Shown here: piece by piece, positions 1 to 7,060 of the stretch
Position numbering within the stretch: the stretch's first letter is position 1
How the letters are laid out: each line of letters starts with the position of its first letter
Assembly: GCA_037444845.1 (NCBI GenBank)
Contig: JBBILQ010000012.1
Span: 1-52,447 of the forward strand
From: JARYMI01 sp037444845
GTDB taxonomy: Bacteria; Acidobacteriota; Aminicenantia; Aminicenantales; UBA8522
Reading direction: 5' to 3'
Length of the DNA stretch: 52,447 bases
The notes under the pieces: generated by a model
What the model was told of the DNA's origin: nothing
Database searches by the model: none
What the model saw: the letters and a program-made list of their open reading frames with translations, nothing else
Made by a program: the position numbers and the translations under genes

Positions 1-818
1 CCGAGGATGTAACGGCGGTTTCCGAAATTCGTCATCAGGAACGAAAATCCTTCGGCCAGAGGCGCATGATTGATATCCCGGCGCGCCCATTCCTTGAGCA
101 AAAAGCTTGAGGGATTGCGGACAATGAGTCCGTCTACCTTTTTCTTTCCTTGGCCAGCGGCCAGAGGAAGTTCCAGGCTGACTTTTTGCCCCTTCTGGAA
201 ATCATCCAGGTAGTGAAAATAGTCGTCCTCTATCTTTCTCATGGCTCTTTCGTAGCGGTCAATGCCAGCGAAAAGCCTTCGGTTTTCCAGGATGTCGTAT
301 CGTTCTTCCGCTTTGGCATACAGGAACGACATGAATTTCAAGCCTTCTGCGACGCGTTCTTTGTTTATCTCCGCTTCCTCCTTTTTGGCGCCAGCAAAAA
401 GGGCTCGCAGGATGGAATAAGGAGTGGCGGTCAGGTCGATGTCCCGGGGCAGGGAAGCTGAGTCCGCCATTTTGGCGTAGCCGGCGATCTTTTCCATCGG
501 CGCGTCTACTTTTCCGAGCTCAAGGAGCTTGAGGGCCAAAAAGATGGAGGACAGGGCGTCAAAATCTGGCAGGCGGTGGGTCACGACCCTAAGGCTGGCA
601 GGGCCATGGATGGTCCCTTTATTGAGACCGCTTTTCAAGTGGTCAAGGACAAGGCGAGGGTATTTGATGATCAGGGAAGCCGTGCACTCTGGTTCAGCTT
701 CGGGATGGTGGTGGTCGATAACACCAGGGACTGTCTTCATGCCGACGTCGAGGACGATCGTATCAGGTTGGGGAAAGAGGTTTTCCCCATAGTTGACGAA
801 TTCATAACTGATGTCCAT
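1..818 (-). CDS. DHH-phosphoesterase-like protein, 3' part outside window
   Basis: Open reading frame on the minus strand from an ATG at 818 that runs off the left edge without a stop (272 codons visible). Two metal-binding-type motifs are visible: IDHHHPEAE at about residues 34-42 and THRLPDFDALSS at about residues 80-91. These resemble the DHH triplet and the HxxPDxDAxxS motif of DHH-family phosphoesterases, but in the reverse of the usual order. The rest is helical and charged, without recognised motifs. It is the last visible gene of the gldA-to-mutY run. Before a repeat inserted, the mutY stop would have lain only 9 bases upstream. Substrate is unknown; the DHH assignment is inference from motifs. 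Confidence 0.6.
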   Translation of the reverse strand, partial: MDISYEFVNYGENLFPQPDTIVLDVGMKTVPGVIDHHHPEAEPECTASLIIKYPRLVLDHLKSGLNKGTIHGPASLRVVTHRLPDFDALSSIFLALKLLELGKVDAPMEKIAGYAKMADSASLPRDIDLTATPYSILRALFAGAKKEEAEINKERVAEGLKFMSFLYAKAEERYDILENRRLFAGIDRYERAMRKIEDDYFHYLDDFQKGQKVSLELPLAAGQGKKKVDGLIVRNPSSFLLKEWARRDINHAPLAEGFSFLMTNFGNRRYIL

Positions 819-866
819 GAGCCTTGTTCACTCTTTATGGTTTGCTTCAGGTTTGATCCTCTCTAT

Positions 867-1020
867 CCTGAGCTTTCCACAAATAATGCGAAAAAACAAC
901 CCCCTCCGTTGGTGGGAGGGGATAGAAGGGAGTGGGCGTCTTTTAAGAATCACCCTCTCCCCGACCCTCTCCAGTCAAGGGAGAGGGAATTTTTTCTCTT
1001 TGTTTCGTGCATAATCAAGG
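867..1020. mobile_element. 154-bp MITE-like element, copy A
   Basis: Non-coding element with imperfect terminal inverted repeats: the left end reads CCTGAGCTTTCCACAAAT and the right end, reverse complemented, CCTTGATTATGCACGAAA. The interior has the G/C-rich core ccctctccccgaccctctcc. It aligns along its whole length with the inverted element at 19985-20138, and both are exactly 154 bp. Flanks are CTAT on the left and CTCG on the right, so any 4-bp target duplication has decayed. It lies in the 3' end of mutY and supplies that protein's last 22 codons plus the TGA. No transposase is encoded. Confidence 0.75.
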
Positions 1021-2077
1021 CTCGTTCCTCTAAATAATTGATGATTTTAGCGTTTCCTGAGGGAAAGGGGTGGCTTCGGAGGGACCGGAGGGAGACCCAG
1101 CGGAAAGGCTTTTTTCCAGCCTGCGGCCGATTCTTCAAGCGGCATTCGTAGGCATGCAGTGTCACCTGGAACCTGGTGTAGGCGTGGTTGACCTTTAGGA
1201 GGAGTTTTCCTATCTTGATCTCAGAGCCGAGCTCTTCCCTGATTTCCCGCCGCAATGCTTCCTCGTGTGTCTCGCCAGGCTTTCTTTTTCCGCCAGGAAA
1301 TTCCCACAATCCGGCCAGAAGTCCTTTGGCCGGCCGCCTCTGGATGAGGTATTTCCCATCCTCCTTGATGATGGCCACAACTGTTTCGATCCGCTCCGAT
1401 CTCCGAGCCCTCGGAGCCCGGATGAGCTCCTGCTCGCCGCTTTTAAAAGCCAGACAGAAATTCTGGGCAGGGCAGCGAAGGCAAAAGGGATTTCGCGGCT
1501 TGCAGACAAGCGCGCCTAACTCCATCATGGCCTGGTTAAATTCCCCGGCCTTTTCGTCCGGAAAAAACTTTGAAAGGAAGGAAAGGAGGAACTTGTCATG
1601 CCTCTGGTTCGCCTTGCCCGTCGTCCCGGCCAGCCGCATGACGACGCGCCTGACGTTGGCGTCAAGGACAGGATATGCCTGGCCGAATGCTATGCTCAGG
1701 ACTGCGGCGGTCGTGTATGGGCCAAACCCGGGGAGGCCTATCAAGTCTTTGTACCGGTCGGGGAGGCTTCCATCAAACCTTTCACAGATCATCTGTGCGG
1801 CAAGACGCATGTTTCTGGCCCGCTCGTAATACCCTAGGCCTTGCCAGGCCTTGAGGACTTTCTGCAGTGGAGCGCGCGCCAGCGTCCGGACGTCAGGAAA
1901 GGCCTTCAGCCATTCTTGATAGCGGGGAAGGATGGTTTGGACTGTGGTCTGCTGGAGCATGACCTCTGAGACCCAGATCCGGTAGGGGTCTTTTGTCCGC
2001 CTCCAGGGAAGCGGCCTTCGATTGCGCCTGAACCAGCGGATGATTCTGTCGGCAAGGCGCTGCTCTGTTTTTGTTAT
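950..2077 (-). CDS. mutY: A/G-specific adenine glycosylase MutY, apparent ATA start
   Basis: Removes adenine mispaired with 8-oxoguanine. It has an HhH-GPD fold with LPGFGPYTTAAVLS and the catalytic Asp in VLDANVRRV, a [4Fe-4S] loop C-x6-C-x2-C-x5-C, and a C-terminal NUDIX-like domain (WEFPGGKRKPGET). The first in-frame ATG (1960) would remove the catalytic Glu of SEVMLQQT and the LPWRR segment. Reading upstream gives ITKTEQRLADRIIRWFRR, the normal MutY N-terminus, with ATA at 2077-2075 where ATG is expected. GGAAGAG lies 5 bases before it, and the ATA overlaps the TAA of the preceding gene, so translational coupling is likely. Length from ATA is 375 aa. The last 22 residues (from LIMHETKR) are encoded by the inserted element. 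Confidence 0.9.
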   Translation of the reverse strand: MTKTEQRLADRIIRWFRRNRRPLPWRRTKDPYRIWVSEVMLQQTTVQTILPRYQEWLKAFPDVRTLARAPLQKVLKAWQGLGYYERARNMRLAAQMICERFDGSLPDRYKDLIGLPGFGPYTTAAVLSIAFGQAYPVLDANVRRVVMRLAGTTGKANQRHDKFLLSFLSKFFPDEKAGEFNQAMMELGALVCKPRNPFCLRCPAQNFCLAFKSGEQELIRAPRARRSERIETVVAIIKEDGKYLIQRRPAKGLLAGLWEFPGGKRKPGETHEEALRREIREELGSEIKIGKLLLKVNHAYTRFQVTLHAYECRLKNRPQAGKKPFRWVSLRSLRSHPFPSGNAKIINYLEERALIMHETKRKNSLSLDWRGSGRG

Positions 2078-3459
2078 TTTTTCTCTTCCTTTTTCTTGTC
2101 TTCTTTTTTTTCTTCAGGCGGTGCTGACTTCCAGTCCTCCGCCTTCGCGGGTATTTCGTTCAGGAAAGAAGAATCGACGCGGAAAAGATAATCCAGCTCG
2201 GGGTTTTTGACGACCACCTGTTTTTTTTCTTCGTCCTGCCGGCCGACGAGAACCTGAACGTGTTTTTCAGTCTCGTCGCTCTTTGTCCAGATTGTGATTT
2301 CAGCTTGCGGCGGAGCGAGTCCATGCTCTTCGAGGCTGGCCGGAATGTCGATAAACTCCGAGGCTTCCAGGCTTTCGATTTTGCGGATGAACGTCTCGAC
2401 TTTAGACCTATCAGCTTCCTCTTTGTCCGGGCTTTCGAAAAACCATTTGTCATCTTTCCCTTTGACCATGACAAGCGCGACGTCGGCTTTCCTGACGCCA
2501 ACCTTTGCCGCTTCCCAGGTGTCGAACACGACCACCTGCTTTTCCCTCAAGTCTTCGACTTTTTTTTCGATATCGGTGAGGGCCAGGCTTTCAGCCTCGA
2601 TAATCTTGGGCGACAAGGATGTGGTGGCGTAGACTTTGTCCCCATCTTTATGGAGGTTGAATGTTATTTCCTTGTTTTCCGATGGGAAATATAGAATAAC
2701 TGTGTATTCTGAATCCTTCAGCCCGTGCTTCTCGATGTCGGCTTCCTGTTTCTGCTCGCTCACGAATTCCTTGGCCCTGAGGCCCGAGAGCGCGCGCAAC
2801 ACGTCCTCGATGCGGCTCTTTCTGGCCAGGGCAGAAACCGGCTTGAGGAAAAACCAGTCTTCTTCTTTTTTTTGAGCTTCCCAGGCGATCTCCTCGGCCC
2901 GGAGCCGGATGCTTTTAACATCTTGAGTTTCGAACTTGAAGATGTCCTTCTGGCGAAAGTCAAAAATCGTTTTGTCGAGGGCGCTCTTGAGATAGCTGGC
3001 GAGAAGGACGATCCTTGAGTCATCCTCTTTTTTGGCGAAAAGGCTTTTATCGAGCGGATTCTCCATGCCGATAAGAAGCTTAACCGGTTGTTCTTTATCC
3101 TTGACCCACAGGGACAGCTCTTTTTTCGGGATTTCGTACTTGGCCGGGTCTCCGCCTTCCGGCTCGACCACTCTGTCGATCTTGAGGCTTGAGAAATCCT
3201 GGGCTAAGCGGTTAACTTCATACGTGTCTGCTTTGGCTTCCAGGGGCTCGACGATAAACCAGTCTCCTTTGTCGTCTTTTTTGAAGACGATGGTTTCGTC
3301 CTCTTTCTTCAGGCTGATTTTCTGGACGTCGTCAGAGGAGAGGTCGATGAGCTTGTCTTCGGCCTCCTTTTTCCCCTTGCTTCGCGATTCAAACAGCAGG
3401 ACGAAGGTGAGCAGAGCCACAAACGCAGCCATGAGAATGAGGGTTGTCCTGAATTTCAT
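2074..3459 (-). CDS. DUF4340 domain protein of GldG-type exporter locus
   Basis: A 461-aa protein with one N-terminal membrane anchor (about residues 5-23, TTLILMAAFVALLTFVLLF), then a long, charged extracytoplasmic region with repeated beta-type modules (ISLKKEDETIVFKKDDKGDWFI and similar) and a Lys/Glu-rich tail. This is the DUF4340 pattern, commonly found beside gldG-type genes. It overlaps the gldG-like gene by 4 bases (ATGA) and the mutY ATA by its stop codon. It probably works with the exporter in the envelope; its biochemical role is unknown. Confidence 0.8.
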   Translation of the reverse strand: MKFRTTLILMAAFVALLTFVLLFESRSKGKKEAEDKLIDLSSDDVQKISLKKEDETIVFKKDDKGDWFIVEPLEAKADTYEVNRLAQDFSSLKIDRVVEPEGGDPAKYEIPKKELSLWVKDKEQPVKLLIGMENPLDKSLFAKKEDDSRIVLLASYLKSALDKTIFDFRQKDIFKFETQDVKSIRLRAEEIAWEAQKKEEDWFFLKPVSALARKSRIEDVLRALSGLRAKEFVSEQKQEADIEKHGLKDSEYTVILYFPSENKEITFNLHKDGDKVYATTSLSPKIIEAESLALTDIEKKVEDLREKQVVVFDTWEAAKVGVRKADVALVMVKGKDDKWFFESPDKEEADRSKVETFIRKIESLEASEFIDIPASLEEHGLAPPQAEITIWTKSDETEKHVQVLVGRQDEEKKQVVVKNPELDYLFRVDSSFLNEIPAKAEDWKSAPPEEKKEDKKKEEKK

Positions 3460-5057
3460 AGCGACCGCCTCCTCAGCCAGACGGAAATTCCTGTGATGAG
3501 GACAAGCAGGGGAAGGATAAGGACAGAAACAAAGAAAATCATTCTTCCCTGGGAAGGCGTGAGCTGGATTGTCCGCGGCGAGGACGTCTTCGGCTGGATC
3601 GAGATCAGGTCAGCTTCTTCTGTCAGCCAGTTGACAGTGTTGAGGAATAAGTTCCCGTTTCCAGAGAGGTTGTAGTAGCGGTTGGCTGCAAAGTCGGAAT
3701 CACCGAATACGGCCAGCCGGCCTTCCTTCTCTGACTCCTGTTCATCGAGTTCTTCCGGCTTGGCCTTCTCCTGCGGTCCGCCCGTCTCGATGTTTTCCTC
3801 TGCCTTCTCCTCAGCTTTTTCTTCTGGTTTAATGGTGGCGACCAAGGCTAAAGAGATCGGCCCTTGCTTGTCTTTGTCTTTGTCGTAAGTCACCCGCTGC
3901 TCGGCGAGCTGGCGCTCCGACCAGGAATTTGGGCTTGTTTTGGCCAGCACCGTCGCGGTGACCCGATCGGGTTTCTCCGCAGCGATTTCCACGGACCTGG
4001 CATAGGGGAAAAAGGTGGCGTAGCGGAAGTTCGGGGTGATGGCGTGGTATTCGTACTCTGAGACCAGGGGCATGAAATAATCGCCGCCAAAAAGGCGGGA
4101 CATTGTATCGACGACAACGTCATTTTCGAGCATGATGCCGAATGGGCTCAAGAAAGCGGGGAGGCCGGGCGCTGTTTCCGGGTCAATCATGAAGAAAACC
4201 CGGCCGCCTTTTTCGAGATAGGTCTGGATTGTCTCTAGCTCATTAGGGAGGAGATCTTTTTCTGGGCCCGGGACAACGAGCACGGCGCAGTCCTGCGGAA
4301 AGGTCTCGGAAAGCGCTAAGGTCAGCTTTTTGATTTCATAGCCCAGTTTTTCGAGCTCCTGCTTGGCCGTGGAGTAGCCTCTGTCATCGCTGGCCTCGAT
4401 GCTCCCCTCGCCGTGGCCCTCGAGGAAATAGATGATTTTTTTCTTTTCCCTCGTCACCTTGATGATCGCGTTGGTGATGTCCTCCTCGTCCGCTGTCGTG
4501 ATGCGGTTTTCCTTGTCTCCGCACTCTAAGATCGTCGTCCCGTCCTGGGTGATTTCATACCGTTTGACCAGCCCGGGGTTCTTGTCCGGGTCGATGAACT
4601 CGTACTTGATTTTCTTGGAATGATAGGCGTAATTCTTGAGCAGGTTTTCCATCTTGCCGCGGCTGTAGTTTCCTTCCCGGAAAAAGCATTTGGCCAGGAC
4701 GTCGTTTTTCAGGTTCTTGACGACCTTGACCGACTGGTCAGAGAGGCTGTGGAGCTTTGATTCCGTGAAGTCGAACCGGTGGTGATGCCGGGAAAAGAAA
4801 TAGTTCACCAGGACAAGGATGGCGAGCACCAGGACGACGACGAGGAGAAGGTTGCTCGAATAGAGGAAGGATTTCCGGCTGACGCTCCGCTTGAGTGAGG
4901 ACAGGTTGAGGGCGATATAAACGACAAGAGCCACCACGCCAAGCAGAGCGGCTGCCAGGGCAGGCGTTTTCTTATAAGGCCAGATTCTCAAGGCCATCAA
5001 GGAGGCGACGATAAGCGTCAAACCGATATAATTTAAATTCTTCTTGATCGTTTCCAT
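3456..5057 (-). CDS. gldG: GldG-like ABC transporter auxiliary protein
   Basis: A 533-aa membrane protein. Three or so hydrophobic segments lie at the N-terminus (about 12-85), followed by a large extracytoplasmic domain starting HRFDFTESKLHSLSDQSVKVVKNL. That is the signature start of the GldG/ABC_transp_aux domain, which also has the YFLEGHGEG stretch. One C-terminal membrane helix ends in a basic tail. It starts 3 bases after the permease stop and overlaps DUF4340 by 4 bases. A Glu/Lys-rich insert (about 410-445) looks like a linker. It is presumed to form a complex with the gldA and gldF products; no gliding genes are present, so the cargo is unknown. Confidence 0.85.
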   Translation of the reverse strand: METIKKNLNYIGLTLIVASLMALRIWPYKKTPALAAALLGVVALVVYIALNLSSLKRSVSRKSFLYSSNLLLVVVLVLAILVLVNYFFSRHHHRFDFTESKLHSLSDQSVKVVKNLKNDVLAKCFFREGNYSRGKMENLLKNYAYHSKKIKYEFIDPDKNPGLVKRYEITQDGTTILECGDKENRITTADEEDITNAIIKVTREKKKIIYFLEGHGEGSIEASDDRGYSTAKQELEKLGYEIKKLTLALSETFPQDCAVLVVPGPEKDLLPNELETIQTYLEKGGRVFFMIDPETAPGLPAFLSPFGIMLENDVVVDTMSRLFGGDYFMPLVSEYEYHAITPNFRYATFFPYARSVEIAAEKPDRVTATVLAKTSPNSWSERQLAEQRVTYDKDKDKQGPISLALVATIKPEEKAEEKAEENIETGGPQEKAKPEELDEQESEKEGRLAVFGDSDFAANRYYNLSGNGNLFLNTVNWLTEEADLISIQPKTSSPRTIQLTPSQGRMIFFVSVLILPLLVLITGISVWLRRRSL

Positions 5058-5060
5058 CTC

Positions 5061-5828
5061 TCACCTCCATCGTCTCGACTGGAGCACGGAGTGGGTAAGG
5101 AAAAGCCCGAAAAAGGCAAAGCTGAGGTAGTAGACAAGGTCGCTCGTGTCTAAAATGCCGCGGGTCAGGTCGTCAAAATGCTGGAAAAAAGAAAGATAAT
5201 CGAGGACGCTCTTCCACATGCCCGAGGCCGAGTGGGAAGCCCAGTTGAGAATCCAGAAAAGGAGCAGAGCGCCGAACGTCAGGATGGCCGAGACAATCTG
5301 GTTTTCGGTCAGGGAAGAAAAGAAAATGCCCACTCCGATAAAAGCTGCGCCCATCAAAAACAGCCCCAGGTAGCCGTTCAGGATCTGGGGCAGCTCTGGA
5401 TTGCCGTAAGCGAACGTGAAGACAGAAAGGACACCGGTCAGGATGAGCATGGCTGCCAAGACCACTAACGCGGCCAGGTACTTGCCCAGGATAATCTGGC
5501 CGACATTGATGGGCGAGGTATAGAGGAGCTCATCGGTGCCGATTTTCTTTTCTTCCGAGAAAAGGCGCATGGTAAGGAGAGGAATCATGAGCAGGAGGAT
5601 AATGCTCATGTTGTGGAAGAGAGGCGCGTAGACCATCTGGTTGATGTTGGCCTGCTGGTAGTAGTAAGGGTTCTGGGCCATCTGGATGGACTGGGAGTTA
5701 AACCACCAAATGGCGCTGTAAAAGAAGAAGCCGACGAGCACGAGAAAGACAGCGATGACGACATAGGCGATCGGAGAGGTGAAATACGTCTTGATTTCTT
5801 TCTTGGCTACGTACCAGATGTTTTTCAT
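5061..5828 (-). CDS. gldF: GldF-like ABC-2 permease
   Basis: ABC-2-type inner-membrane permease of 255 aa. It starts MKNIWYVAKKEIKTYFTSP, a typical opening for this family, and shows about six hydrophobic segments and the EEKKIGTDELLYTSPI loop. A longer reading upstream exists only because the frame stays open through the ATPase gene. The ATG at 5828 was chosen because it overlaps the ATPase stop (ATGA) and gives the normal family length. It is the membrane partner of the GldA-like ATPase. Confidence 0.9.
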   Translation of the reverse strand: MKNIWYVAKKEIKTYFTSPIAYVVIAVFLVLVGFFFYSAIWWFNSQSIQMAQNPYYYQQANINQMVYAPLFHNMSIILLLMIPLLTMRLFSEEKKIGTDELLYTSPINVGQIILGKYLAALVVLAAMLILTGVLSVFTFAYGNPELPQILNGYLGLFLMGAAFIGVGIFFSSLTENQIVSAILTFGALLLFWILNWASHSASGMWKSVLDYLSFFQHFDDLTRGILDTSDLVYYLSFAFFGLFLTHSVLQSRRWR

Positions 5829-6751
5829 GGCTCGATTCCTCCGGAGACGACGCGAAGATAGAGGTCTTCGATGTTCATGGCCACAGGCCTCATTTCCAGA
5901 AGGCCCCAATCCTTCTCCACGGCCAACTTGGCAATGGCCTCTCTCAAATCCTTTCCCTGACTCCACTCGACGGCGAATTCTCCATCCTGGCGGGAGACCT
6001 TCTCCACTCCCGGGATTTCTCGAAGGACGGTTGCGGCTTCGTCCCCTGCCCGGCGGAGCCTGATCGTCACGCCTTCTTTTTTTCGGATGGAAGCAGAGAT
6101 CTCTTCCAGAGAGCCCGAGGCCATCAACTTTCCCTCGTTGATGATGACGGCTCCGTCGCATGTCTGGGTCACTTCGGCCAGAATGTGCGTTGACAGGATG
6201 ATCGTGCGTTCGCCTTTGAGGGATTTGATGAGCTGGCGGATTTCGATGATTTGGGCCGGGTCGAGGCCGATCGTCGGTTCATCCAGGATCAGGACATCAG
6301 GGTTGTGGATGAGAGCCTGGGCTATTCCCACTCTCTGCTTGTAACCGCGGGAGATATTCTTGATCAGCCTTTTCCTGACTTTCTCGAGCCCGCTTGTTTC
6401 TACCGCCTGGTCAAGCGCGCTTTTTCTCGTGGCTGCCGGGACCTTTTTGATGGCGGCGACAAAGTCAAGGTAGTCGGAGACGGTCATCTCAGGATAGAGA
6501 GGGAGGGTTTCGGGAAGATACCCGATGATCCTTTTGACTTCGTTAGGCTGTTCGAAGACATCGAACCCGCAGACCGTGGCTTTGCCCTCGGTGGCCGGCA
6601 GATACCCTGTCAGGATGCGCATGGTCGTTGTTTTTCCGGCAGCGTTGGGGCCGAGAAGGCCCCAGATCATGCCTTTCTCCACTTTGAAGCTCAAGTCCCT
6701 GACCGCCACGAGGTCGCCGTATTTCTTTGTCAGGTGTTCAACTTCGATCAT
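5825..6751 (-). CDS. gldA: GldA-like ABC transporter ATPase
   Basis: A 308-aa ABC ATPase: Walker A GPNAAGKTT (about 34-42), a degenerate ABC signature region NISRGYKQR where LSGGQ is usual, Walker B VLILDEP followed by TIGLDP, and switch His in ILSTH. The C-terminal about 70 residues form the extra domain common to gliding-type ATPases. It is first in the gldA-gldF-gldG-DUF4340-mutY chain and is preceded by a GGAGG-type ribosome site. The SRG in place of SGG is frequent in this subfamily. Confidence 0.92.
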   Translation of the reverse strand: MIEVEHLTKKYGDLVAVRDLSFKVEKGMIWGLLGPNAAGKTTTMRILTGYLPATEGKATVCGFDVFEQPNEVKRIIGYLPETLPLYPEMTVSDYLDFVAAIKKVPAATRKSALDQAVETSGLEKVRKRLIKNISRGYKQRVGIAQALIHNPDVLILDEPTIGLDPAQIIEIRQLIKSLKGERTIILSTHILAEVTQTCDGAVIINEGKLMASGSLEEISASIRKKEGVTIRLRRAGDEAATVLREIPGVEKVSRQDGEFAVEWSQGKDLREAIAKLAVEKDWGLLEMRPVAMNIEDLYLRVVSGGIEP

Positions 6752-6773
6752 GCGAGCCTCCTTTCACGTTTTT

Positions 6774-6791
6774 TTAATGCAAACGCATTAA
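6774..6791. repeat. Inverted repeat upstream of gldA
   Basis: Perfect 7-bp arms TTAATGC and GCATTAA separated by AAAC, 23 bases upstream of the gldA start codon. It could be an operator for the transporter operon or the outer edge of the adjacent repeat. No direct evidence separates these options. Confidence 0.4.
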
Positions 6792-6800
6792 ATGCTTTTA

Positions 6801-7021
6801 CATCGTCATGCGAGTGACCAACGGGAGCGCGGCAATCCGGCCCTTTGGGCCGTCCCGAGCATGGCGAGGGATCTCATCAAGTGCGAAATAGGCATGAGAC
6901 CGCCACGCTGCGCTCGCGGCGACTGCGTCGGATTGCGGAGCCTGTTCCGAGCGAAGCGAGGAATCTCCGGGTTTGCTTCGGCTTCGCCTCGCAACCGCTT
7001 CGCTCCTCGCAATGACAGCGT
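6801..7021. repeat. Dispersed palindromic repeat of the GTCATTGCGAG type
   Basis: About 220 bp bounded by GTCATGCGAG on the left and CTCGCAATGAC on the right, which are imperfect inverted copies of each other. The interior carries further modules (gagcgaagcgagg, ccgcttcgctcctcgc). Short repeats with this GTCATTGCGAG/GCGAAGC theme are scattered in many bacterial genomes. It fills nearly the whole 309-bp gap between gldA and argS; no gene is visible in the gap. Confidence 0.6.
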
Positions 7022-7060
7022 AAAGATTTAGTGCACTCGCATTAGTTTCCGTTTTCTTCA

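Noticed and set aside
1188..1829. Long plus-strand frame opposite mutY
   Set aside because: Shadow of mutY; the minus frame holds all conserved motifs.
5829..6161. N-terminal extension of the GldF-like permease
   Set aside because: Lies inside gldA, is low-complexity and Arg-rich, and the ATG at 5828 with ATGA overlap fits the family.
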